Shown piece by piece: positions 1 to 5,141 of a stretch of DNA of 5,141 nucleotides. This DNA comes from Prevotella sp. UBA3757 (GTDB lineage Bacteria > Bacteroidota > Bacteroidia > Bacteroidales > Bacteroidaceae). Within the stretch, counting starts at the first letter, position 1; every line of letters begins with the position of its first letter. The translations under genes and the position numbers were made by a program. A model generated the notes under the pieces. The model ran no database searches. It was given only the letters and a program-made list of their open reading frames with translations, and was not told the origin of the DNA. The stretch covers positions 45,014 to 50,154 of the forward strand of contig DFGF01000049.1 in assembly GCA_002371715.1 (NCBI GenBank), given 5' to 3'.

Positions 1-32
1 TCTCTTCGAGAGTGTGGCGTTGCAATCAACGT
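1..32. other. window edge downstream of the OadG-family gene
   Basis: This is the short stretch following the OadG-family stop codon, read on the minus strand. It holds two small inverted repeats: CGTTG/CAACG (18-22 and 27-31, 4-base loop) and CTCT/AGAG (2-5 and 9-12). Neither is followed by a T run on the minus strand, so no intrinsic terminator is supported. In related genomes the next gene in this direction is often a biotin-carrier subunit, but too little sequence is present to tell. Confidence 0.3.
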
Positions 33-1103
33 TCAATGCAGCTCGGGGGTTGTGGGAATGCTGGGAGCATTATGCTTGGTGGGTATGAACGCCTCGTGCA
101 GGTGGGTCATCTGCGCGTATTCGTCGTCCCATCCGGTGTCCTTCGGCCTGATGGTGATGACGCCGCTCTCCACGTCGTGGATGTCGTCCTCATACTGGCG
201 CAGGGCCAGACCGATGACAGCCATGTAGACCTCGCGGTCAATGCCCTTCGTGTCGAGTCCTTCCTTCAGCATGACACCGGTCTTGTGACCGACTTCTATG
301 GTCTTCTCGACAGTTACGGTGATGGGCTTGATGGGCTGGTGGTGGGCAACCTTCTTGGCAGTGTCAAGATGGCGCATCAGCATGCCGAAGAGCGAGAAGG
401 TGATCCAGAGCAGTGCCAGGCAGAAGAATACGATGCCCATGGCCATGATGGCCATGCCGATGCCGTAGGGGTCTTCGCGCTTGAATTTCTCCACCTTCGA
501 CTCGCTGACCGTTGTCTGGTTCTCGATGCCGGGCGTGACGCGGTCGGCCTTCTTGACCTCCCAGTCAGCCGCGGTGCCGTTGTTGGCTATGCGGGCAAAT
601 GACTCGTTGGCACCGAGTGCGGGTACCGTGATGGAGTCAATGAGCTGGGTGGCGTTACCGTTGTAGAGGGCTATCCAGGTGGGCGCCTGGGGGTTCACCT
701 TCGTTGTCAGGTGCAGTGCGCCTTGTGCGGGCTGGCTGCCCAGCTGCAGCACGATGAGCTGGCGCCCGGAAAGGTTAGTACGTGTGTCGCCGTTGGGAAT
801 CTGGCTCATGCGGCTGACACGTTCAGGTACGCTCATCTTACGGTCGAGCACGGAGCGGTCCGTGGTGATGAACATGCCACGGATGTTGTACGTAGAGTGG
901 GAGATGTTGGCAATCTCCACCCACGCGTTTCTGGCGCCGTACTCGTCAATCAGGCTGTTCTCGTTCTGCGTCATGACCTCGTTCAGCTTGATGCTGGCAT
1001 CCATCTGAGCCAGCACGGGCTGAGAGCCAAAGACCAGGAGGGCAGCCGACAGAAGGCGTCCTACGCTTCGACGTCTGTGTCGAAGGAATCCGAATCTTTT
1101 CAT
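33..1103 (-). CDS. OadG-family membrane protein with N-terminal lamin-tail-like domain (decarboxylase gamma/delta-type subunit)
   Basis: This is probably the small membrane-anchor subunit of a biotin-dependent, Na+-pumping decarboxylase (oxaloacetate or, given mutAB nearby, methylmalonyl-CoA decarboxylase). Family members hold the carboxyltransferase and biotin-carrier parts to the membrane subunit. Visible order: a basic, hydrophobic signal peptide (about 1-32, likely cleaved after VLA); a beta-rich region at about 36-195 resembling a lamin-tail domain (LNEVM at 40-44, WVEIAN at 61-66, closing with TPGIENQ at 190-196); one strong membrane helix at about 213-243; then a cytoplasmic tail with an alpha segment (EVYMAVIGLALRQYEDD, 291-307) and SGVITI (313-318). 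At 356 aa it is far longer than the roughly 80-120 aa of classical OadG, the excess being mainly the N-terminal domain. The start at 1103 keeps the signal peptide intact and follows an A-rich leader without a Shine-Dalgarno sequence. The gene lies 69 bp behind the transporter gene on the same strand and is probably cotranscribed. The family call is fairly firm; the exact partner enzyme is inferred. Confidence 0.82.
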   Translation of the reverse strand: MKRFGFLRHRRRSVGRLLSAALLVFGSQPVLAQMDASIKLNEVMTQNENSLIDEYGARNAWVEIANISHSTYNIRGMFITTDRSVLDRKMSVPERVSRMSQIPNGDTRTNLSGRQLIVLQLGSQPAQGALHLTTKVNPQAPTWIALYNGNATQLIDSITVPALGANESFARIANNGTAADWEVKKADRVTPGIENQTTVSESKVEKFKREDPYGIGMAIMAMGIVFFCLALLWITFSLFGMLMRHLDTAKKVAHHQPIKPITVTVEKTIEVGHKTGVMLKEGLDTKGIDREVYMAVIGLALRQYEDDIHDVESGVITIRPKDTGWDDEYAQMTHLHEAFIPTKHNAPSIPTTPELH

Positions 1104-1172
1104 TTGTTTTATTATTAGTTTTACGTGTATTATTTCTTTTTCCGGATATTCCAGGTTTTTCGGACTTTCCCG
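1104..1172 (-). other. intergenic spacer between transporter and OadG-family gene
   Basis: This is a 69-bp AT-rich gap on the minus strand. I see no TAnnTTTG promoter box and no stable hairpin followed by a T run; only a weak TCCG/CGGA pairing is present. That favours read-through from the transporter gene into the OadG-family gene as one operon. The last bases before the ATG are A-rich (AAAACAA), typical of Bacteroidetes translation starts. Confidence 0.4.
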
Positions 1173-2864
1173 TCACCCGCAGAAGAACAGCACGATGATC
1201 TGCGCCGTGAAGATACGGAGGAACATCGATAGCGGGTAGACCGTCGAGTAGCCCAGCGCCGGTGCCTCCTTCGAGCAGATGCTGTTAGAGTAGGCCAGTG
1301 CGGGGGGGTCGGTGTACGTACCGGCTATCATACCGGCAATGGTGAAGTAGTTGAACTTGTACCTCATGCGGGCTATGGGACCAACGATCAGGATGGGAAT
1401 GACGGTAATCAGGAAACCGGTCAGCACGTAGAGCAGGCCGTCGCCGTCGACCACCGTCTCAAAGAAGTTGGCACCGGCCTTGATGCCCACTGACGCCAGG
1501 AACAGCACCAGGCCTATCTCGCGTAGCATCATGTTGGCCGAGGTCGTCGTGTACGTCACCAGATGAATCTTGTAGCCGTAGCGGCCAATGAGGATGGCAA
1601 TGATGAGCGGACCACCGGCCAGACCGAGCTTGACGGGGACGGGCATGCCGGGAATGGCCAGCGGGAACGAGCCGAAGATGAGACCGATGATGATGCCGAC
1701 GAAGATGGTGGCTATGTTGGGCGCATTCAGTCGGCGCAGCGAGTTGCCCATCTTGTTGGCCACGCGGTCAACGGCATCCTCCGGGCCGACTACCATGATT
1801 CTGTCACCAACCTGAAGGGGCAGGGCAGCAGAGGCAAAGAGATCCATGCCGTGGCGTGTGACGCGTGTGACGTTGACGCCGTGAACGCTCGAGAAGTGCA
1901 TCGAGGCCAGTGACTTGCCGTTGATGGAAGGGTTGGTGATGAGTATGCGCTTCGATACCAGCGGCTGGTCGGACTGCTCAAAGTCGATGTCAAGCTTGGG
2001 ACCGATGAAGGCCATGATGGCCTCCTGGTCGGCCTCGGCGCAGACCACCAGCATCTGGTCGCCCACATGGAACACCGTGTTGCGGTTGGGAATGCACAGC
2101 TCGCCCTGGTGTACCAGACGCGACACCACGAAGTCGCGGTTCAGGAAGTCGTGAACCTGCAGCAGCGTCTTGCCCTCCAGGTATTTGTTGGTCACCTCGA
2201 GGTGCATCTTGTAAGGCTTCTTGTTGGCGTTCTGCTCGTCCATGGCCAGCAGCCGCTCCTCCTCCTTCTCCAGCTTGACGCTGCATATATACCTTATTAA
2301 TATAATGGCACCGATGATGCCCAGCACACCCAGGGGGTAGGCGCAGGCGTAGGCAGATGCTATCTGGGGAGCATTCTGGCCGAAGACCGTGCCCAGGGCC
2401 TCGTTGGCAGCACCCAGACCGGGCGTGTTGGTCACGGCACCATACAGCGTGCCGACCATCATGGGCAGCGTGGTCTTGTCGCTGGTGTCGAAGAACACGT
2501 AGTAGCAGACGAACATCACGATGATGTTCAGCAGGATGGCAGCCGCTGCCAGCCCGTTGAGCTTGATGCCCTGTTTGCCAAAACTCTCGAAGAAACCGGG
2601 ACCAACCTGCATACCAATCATGAAGACAAACAGGATCAGTCCGAAATCCTGTACGAACGTCAGGATGGGGGTAGGGGCCGTGAAGCCGATGTGGCCGGCC
2701 ACGATGCCGGCAAACAATACAAAGGTAACGCCGAGCGACACACCGCCAATCTTAATCTTGCCCAGGTAGACGCCTACGGCAATCACGACGGCATACAGCA
2801 GAGCGATATGAGCCACGGAGTCGGTCGTCGTAAACAAGTCTTTTAGCCATTGAAATGATTCCAT
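1173..2864 (-). CDS. aspartate:alanine exchanger (AspT/YidE/YbjL) family transporter with two TrkA-C domains
   Basis: This is an inner-membrane secondary transporter of the AAEx family, which includes Tetragenococcus AspT (aspartate/alanine antiport), E. coli YidE/YbjL and the corynebacterial succinate exporter SucE. At 563 aa it has the usual full length. Domain order: membrane domain 1 (about 17-193), two cytoplasmic TrkA-C-like domains (about 218-290 and 302-372), membrane domain 2 (about 384-562). The two membrane halves repeat each other: FGLILFVFMIGMQVGPGFF (74-92) matches IGLVLFLASVGIKAGANFF (450-468), and GAVTNTPGLGAANE (142-155) matches GTYTDPPALAYSNS (515-528). The latter pair are family-signature loops probably lining the substrate path. 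The start at 2864 opens directly into the first helix region after an AT-rich leader. It is the first gene of the leftward unit, divergent from mutA. Substrate is not readable from sequence; a dicarboxylate or amino acid exchange is likely. A cluster of rare codons lies at 2286-2306. Confidence 0.88.
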   Translation of the reverse strand: MESFQWLKDLFTTTDSVAHIALLYAVVIAVGVYLGKIKIGGVSLGVTFVLFAGIVAGHIGFTAPTPILTFVQDFGLILFVFMIGMQVGPGFFESFGKQGIKLNGLAAAAILLNIIVMFVCYYVFFDTSDKTTLPMMVGTLYGAVTNTPGLGAANEALGTVFGQNAPQIASAYACAYPLGVLGIIGAIILIRYICSVKLEKEEERLLAMDEQNANKKPYKMHLEVTNKYLEGKTLLQVHDFLNRDFVVSRLVHQGELCIPNRNTVFHVGDQMLVVCAEADQEAIMAFIGPKLDIDFEQSDQPLVSKRILITNPSINGKSLASMHFSSVHGVNVTRVTRHGMDLFASAALPLQVGDRIMVVGPEDAVDRVANKMGNSLRRLNAPNIATIFVGIIIGLIFGSFPLAIPGMPVPVKLGLAGGPLIIAILIGRYGYKIHLVTYTTTSANMMLREIGLVLFLASVGIKAGANFFETVVDGDGLLYVLTGFLITVIPILIVGPIARMRYKFNYFTIAGMIAGTYTDPPALAYSNSICSKEAPALGYSTVYPLSMFLRIFTAQIIVLFFCG

Positions 2865-2873
2865 AACATACTA

Positions 2874-2885
2874 TATTTCGAAATT
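2874..2885. repeat. palindromic 12-mer, copy 1 (candidate operator)
   Basis: TATTTCGAAATT contains the perfect 10-bp palindrome ATTTCGAAAT (2875-2884). It sits at or just downstream of the expected transcription start of the transporter operon. A copy with one mismatch lies at 2974-2985, exactly 100 bp away. It is a candidate binding site for a dimeric regulator; no regulator can be named. Confidence 0.35.
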
Positions 2886-2887
2886 GG

Positions 2888-2933
2888 GTGCAAAATTACT
2901 AAATTCTTGCGCAAAACGTGCAAATTTGTGCAA
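2888..2933. repeat. array of four G(T/C)GCAA hexamers
   Basis: GTGCAA occurs at 2888, 2918 and 2928, and GCGCAA at 2909, so successive starts are 21, 9 and 10 bp apart, close to whole helical turns. The copy at 2909 is part of the perfect palindrome TTGCGCAA (2907-2914). The first copy overlaps the -7 box of the leftward promoter. This could be a multi-site operator, but TTTGC is also promoter consensus on the opposite strand, so part of the similarity may come from that. Confidence 0.3.
2891..2924 (-). promoter_or_regulatory. promoter of the transporter/OadG operon
   Basis: On the minus strand TAATTTTG (2898 to 2891) fits the Bacteroidetes -7 consensus TAnnTTTG. A TTTG (2924 to 2921) lies 22 bases upstream, slightly more than the usual 19-21 spacing of the -33 element. 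The expected transcription start is near 2884-2887, leaving a leader of about 20 nt before the ATG at 2864. Confidence 0.55.
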
Positions 2934-2973
2934 CTATTTTTCATATTAACCAAATATTTATAAATTTCTTCTT

Positions 2974-2985
2974 TATTTCGGAATT
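2974..2985. repeat. palindromic 12-mer, copy 2 (candidate operator)
   Basis: TATTTCGGAATT matches the copy at 2874-2885 in 11 of 12 positions. It lies just upstream of the mutA -7 box, where a bound protein would interfere with or contact RNA polymerase. The pair could coordinate both divergent promoters. Confidence 0.35.
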
Positions 2986-2991
2986 TATTGC

Positions 2992-2999
2992 TACCTTTG
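2992..2999 (+). promoter_or_regulatory. mutAB promoter (-7 box)
   Basis: TACCTTTG, followed by C, is a close match to the Bacteroidetes sigma-ABfr -7 consensus TAnnTTTG. No good TTTG -33 element is seen at the usual distance (the region is T-rich, about 2967-2979), so the promoter may rely on the A/T-rich upstream block or an activator. The expected start of transcription is about 3004-3006, giving a leader of about 50 nt without a Shine-Dalgarno sequence. Confidence 0.6.
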
Positions 3000-3054
3000 C
3001 AGGGATTTACTTAAAACGACAATATCTTATATAATAAAACACAACTATTTATTT

Positions 3055-4911
3055 ATGGCAAACAAAGAGAAACTCTTCAGCGAGTTCCAGGCTCCAACCA
3101 CCCAGGAGTGGCTGGACAAGATTGAAGTGGACCTGAAAGGGGCCGACTTCCAGAAACGACTCGTATGGAGAACCAACGAAGGGTTCAACGTGCAGCCCTT
3201 CTATCGCCGCGAGGACCTCAAGGACCTCAAGGCCGTCGACTCACTCCCCGGTGAGTTCCCGTTCGTTCGTGGTAACAAGAAGGACAACAACCTGTGGTAT
3301 GTCCGCCAGGACATCGTCGTTGACGATGCCAAGGCTGCCAATGCCAAGGCCCTCGACATCCTTAACAAAGGTGTCGACTCACTGGGCTTCCGTATTGCCG
3401 GCAAGGACGTCAGTGCCGAGTTCATTGCCACCCTGCTTGACGGCATCATGCCCCAGTATGTGGAGCTGAACTTCATGACCTGTCAGCGCCATTGCGTTGA
3501 GCTGGCCCAGATTCTGGTGGCTTACTTCAAGGAGAAGCAGTACCCCCTGGCCGAACTGAAGGGTAGCATAGACTTCGACCCCATCAGCCGCATCATGCGC
3601 AAGGGCAAGGACGTGTCGGCCGTGCTCCAGTTCACCAAGCCCCTCGTCGAGGCGCTGGCCGAGTTGCCGGGCTACAAGTGCATCCTGGTTAACTCCTGCC
3701 TGCTGAACAATGCCGGTGCCTATATCTACCAGGAACTGGGCTATGCGCTGGCCTGGGGTGCCGAGTATCTGAACCTGGCCGTCGAGGCCGGCATCGATGC
3801 CACCGAGGCTGCCAAGCGTATCAAGTTCAATATGGGTGTCAGCGAGAACTATTTCATGGAGATTGCCAAGTTCCGTGCCGCCCGCCTGCTGTGGGCTCAG
3901 ATCGTGAAGCAGTATGAACCCAAGTGCGACTGTGCCTGCCAGATGCATGTTTGCGCCATTACTTCCGAGTATAACCAGACGCTGTTCGACAGCTATGTCA
4001 ACCTGCTGCGTTCGCAGACCGAGACCATGTCGGCAGCCCTGGCCAATGTCGACTCCATCATCGTCACCCCGTTCGACAAGCCCTACGAGGCTCCGACGGA
4101 GTTTGCCGAGCGCATAGCCCGCAACCAGCAGCTGCTGCTGAAGGAGGAGGCCCACTTCGACAAGCTCGTCGACGTGGCCGGCGGCTCCTATACCATCGAA
4201 CACCTGACTGACGCCATAGCCCGGGAGGGCTGGAAACTGTTCCTCGCCGTCGAGGAGGCCGGAGGTTTCCTGGCCGAGACACAGAACGGCCATATCGTCG
4301 AGGCCGTCAATGCCTCGAACGACAAGCGTCATGCCGACGCTGCCCGCCGTAAGGAGTTCATCCTGGGTACCAACCAGTTCCCCAACTTTACCGAGACCAG
4401 CGAGGGCAAGCAGCCCGCCGGTTCCGTCTGTTGCTGTACCACCGCAACCGAAAGTGAGGAAACGCTTCCCAAGCTCAACGCCCAGCGCCTGGCCTCTGAG
4501 TTCGAGACCCTGCGTCTGGCCACCGAGAAGGCTCAGAAGCAGCCCGTTGCCTTTATGCTGACCATCGGCAATCTGGCCATGCGCCAGGCCCGTGCCCAGT
4601 TCTCATGCAACTTCCTGGCTGCTGCCGGCTACAAGGTCATGGACAACCTCGGCTTCAAGACCGTCGAGGAGGGTGTCGATGCAGCCCTGGAGGCCAAGGC
4701 AGACATCGTGGTCATCTGCTCGAGCGACGATGAGTATGCCGAGTATGCCATCCCAGCCTACAAGTATCTGGCCGACCGTGCCATGTTCGTCGTAGCCGGT
4801 GCTCCCGCCTGCTCGGACGACCTGAAGGCTGCCGGCATCGAGAACTTTATCAATGTGAAGTCTAACCAGCTCGAAACGCTCCGTGCGTATAATGCTAAAC
4901 TCGGAATCTAA
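3055..4911 (+). CDS. mutA: methylmalonyl-CoA mutase small (beta) subunit MutA
   Basis: This is the non-catalytic partner of MutB in the adenosylcobalamin-dependent heterodimer that interconverts succinyl-CoA and (R)-methylmalonyl-CoA in the cytoplasm. The 618-aa length fits MutA. An N-terminal arm and TIM-barrel-like domain cover about 1-430, with family hallmarks TNEGFNVQPFY (40-50), a RIARNQQ-type helix (about 353-359) and VAGGSYTIE (374-382). A linker (about 430-490) leads to a B12-fold-like domain (about 495-618). The cobalamin-ligating DxHxxG motif is absent: the equivalent stretch reads NFLAAAGYKVMDNLGF from N519. This is expected for the small subunit, whose site does not bind cofactor. 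Cysteine clusters occur at C291/C293/C295/C300 and C459-C461. The ATG at 3055 follows an AT-rich leader and gives the typical KEKLFSEFQAPTTQEW beginning. mutB follows after 4 bases, so the two are expected to be cotranscribed and made in equal amounts. Confidence 0.95.
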   Translation: MANKEKLFSEFQAPTTQEWLDKIEVDLKGADFQKRLVWRTNEGFNVQPFYRREDLKDLKAVDSLPGEFPFVRGNKKDNNLWYVRQDIVVDDAKAANAKALDILNKGVDSLGFRIAGKDVSAEFIATLLDGIMPQYVELNFMTCQRHCVELAQILVAYFKEKQYPLAELKGSIDFDPISRIMRKGKDVSAVLQFTKPLVEALAELPGYKCILVNSCLLNNAGAYIYQELGYALAWGAEYLNLAVEAGIDATEAAKRIKFNMGVSENYFMEIAKFRAARLLWAQIVKQYEPKCDCACQMHVCAITSEYNQTLFDSYVNLLRSQTETMSAALANVDSIIVTPFDKPYEAPTEFAERIARNQQLLLKEEAHFDKLVDVAGGSYTIEHLTDAIAREGWKLFLAVEEAGGFLAETQNGHIVEAVNASNDKRHADAARRKEFILGTNQFPNFTETSEGKQPAGSVCCCTTATESEETLPKLNAQRLASEFETLRLATEKAQKQPVAFMLTIGNLAMRQARAQFSCNFLAAAGYKVMDNLGFKTVEEGVDAALEAKADIVVICSSDDEYAEYAIPAYKYLADRAMFVVAGAPACSDDLKAAGIENFINVKSNQLETLRAYNAKLGI

Positions 4912-4915
4912 CAAT

Positions 4916-5141
4916 ATGACACGCAAGAATTTTAAAGATATTGACATCTACGCCGGCATTCAGCAGAAGAATGGCCAGCAGTGGCAGCAGGAGAATGGCA
5001 TCAGCGCCAACTGGCGTACACCAGAGCAGATTGACATTCAGCCTGTCTATACAAAAGAAGACCTCGAAGGCATGGAGCACCTTGACTTCACAGCCGGTAT
5101 TCCGCCATACCTGCGCGGTCCGTACTCCATGATGTACCCCT
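4916..5141 (+). CDS. mutB: methylmalonyl-CoA mutase large (alpha) subunit MutB, 3'-truncated by window end
   Basis: This is the catalytic, adenosylcobalamin-binding subunit of methylmalonyl-CoA mutase; only the first 75 codons are present, and the frame is open to the window edge. The N-terminal arm reads MTRKNFKDIDIYAG, then WQQENGISANW, PVYTKEDLEGMEHLDF (44-58) and the conserved AGIPPYLRGPY (60-70), which introduces the CoA-binding entrance of the barrel. The TIM barrel and the C-terminal DxHxxG cobalamin domain of the usual roughly 715-aa protein lie outside. The start is 4 bases after the mutA stop with no clear Shine-Dalgarno sequence, suggesting translational coupling. At the family's PYxTMY position this protein reads PYSMMY (69-74), replacing the usual Thr by Met. 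Confidence 0.95.
   Translation, partial: MTRKNFKDIDIYAGIQQKNGQQWQQENGISANWRTPEQIDIQPVYTKEDLEGMEHLDFTAGIPPYLRGPYSMMYP

Larger units (their letters stand above)
2865..3054. promoter_or_regulatory. divergent promoter region between transporter operon and mutAB
   Basis: This 190-bp, strongly AT-rich region separates the two divergent units and holds one recognisable Bacteroidetes-type promoter in each direction. It also contains a near-repeated palindromic 12-mer (2874-2885, 2974-2985), a group of G(T/C)GCAA hexamers (2888-2933) and an A/T block around 2952-2967 that could act as an UP-like element for mutA. No riboswitch-sized structured leader fits: the mutA leader is only about 50 nt and the transporter leader about 20 nt. 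Confidence 0.7.

Noticed and set aside
18..31. Hairpin just after the OadG-family stop as a terminator
   Set aside because: The stem is only 5 bp, there is no T run on the minus strand, and further genes of the same unit are expected to follow.
12..602. 196-codon open frame on the plus strand across the OadG-family gene
   Set aside because: The opposite strand has a coherent protein with signal peptide, membrane helix and family motifs; the plus-strand translation looks like antisense composition.
1000..1103. Twin-arginine (Tat) export signal in the OadG-family protein
   Set aside because: There are several Arg residues (RHRRRSVGRLL), but the S/T-RR-x-F-L-K pattern is not met and the protein has a membrane helix; an ordinary Sec signal is the simpler reading.
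946..1176. 76-codon minus-strand frame spanning the gap between transporter and OadG-family gene
   Set aside because: It overlaps the signal-peptide coding region in another frame, is rich in Lys/Asn/Arg from AT-rich noncoding sequence, and shows no domain.
1302..1308. Run of seven G (seven C on the coding strand) in the transporter gene as a phase-variable slippage tract
   Set aside because: It encodes the conserved Asp-Pro-Pro of the TDPPAL loop and the frame is intact; the tract is short and explained by the protein.
3001..3054. Cobalamin riboswitch ahead of mutA
   Set aside because: The expected leader is only about 50 nt and AT-rich with no B12-box-like element; a cobalamin riboswitch needs roughly 200 nt of structured leader.
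3214..3231. Tandem 9-base repeat GACCTCAAG x2 in mutA
   Set aside because: It encodes DLKDLK within a normal N-terminal segment; two copies are compatible with codon bias and show no larger repeat structure.
3379..4332. Long (317-codon) open frame antisense to mutA
   Set aside because: It mirrors the codon-biased mutA frame in a GC-rich gene, lacks any recognisable domain and has no promoter or leader of its own; it is a shadow of a certain gene.

Overview
The window looks like chromosomal DNA from a Bacteroidetes (Bacteroidota) bacterium, most likely of the Prevotella/Bacteroides type. Three things point there. The coding regions are GC-rich, but the intergenic gap is strongly AT-rich. The promoters have TAnnTTTG-type -7 boxes, and start codons follow A/T-rich leaders without Shine-Dalgarno sequences. 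The genes also belong to the succinate/propionate pathway these anaerobes use. The genus is inferred from style and gene content; no search was run.

Layout: two genes on the minus strand and two on the plus strand diverge from one 190-bp intergenic region (2865-3054). Leftward, from 2864 to 1173, lies a 563-aa transporter of the aspartate:alanine exchanger (AspT/YidE/YbjL) family. After a 69-bp gap comes a 356-aa OadG-family protein (1103 to 33) with a signal peptide, a lamin-tail-like extracytoplasmic domain, one membrane helix and a cytoplasmic tail. Rightward, mutA (3055-4911) encodes the complete methylmalonyl-CoA mutase small subunit. Four bases later begins mutB (4916 to beyond 5141), of which the first 75 codons are present.

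Working together: MutAB interconverts succinyl-CoA and methylmalonyl-CoA, the central carbon-skeleton step of propionate formation. An OadG-family protein is the expected small membrane-anchor subunit of a biotin-dependent, sodium-pumping decarboxylase, which in this pathway would be methylmalonyl-CoA decarboxylase. The AspT-family transporter may exchange or export a dicarboxylate or amino acid, with succinate a plausible but unproven substrate. The locus therefore reads as a propionate/succinate fermentation and sodium-energy region, and the divergent promoters could be controlled jointly.

There is no mobile element, CRISPR array, RNA gene or obviously unprecedented system here. The points most worth a second look are the lamin-tail/OadG domain fusion, the repeats in the divergent promoter region (two near-identical 12-mers exactly 100 bp apart and a roughly helically phased GTGCAA array), the transporter's possible role as a succinate exporter, cysteine clusters in MutA, and a local rare-codon cluster in the transporter gene.
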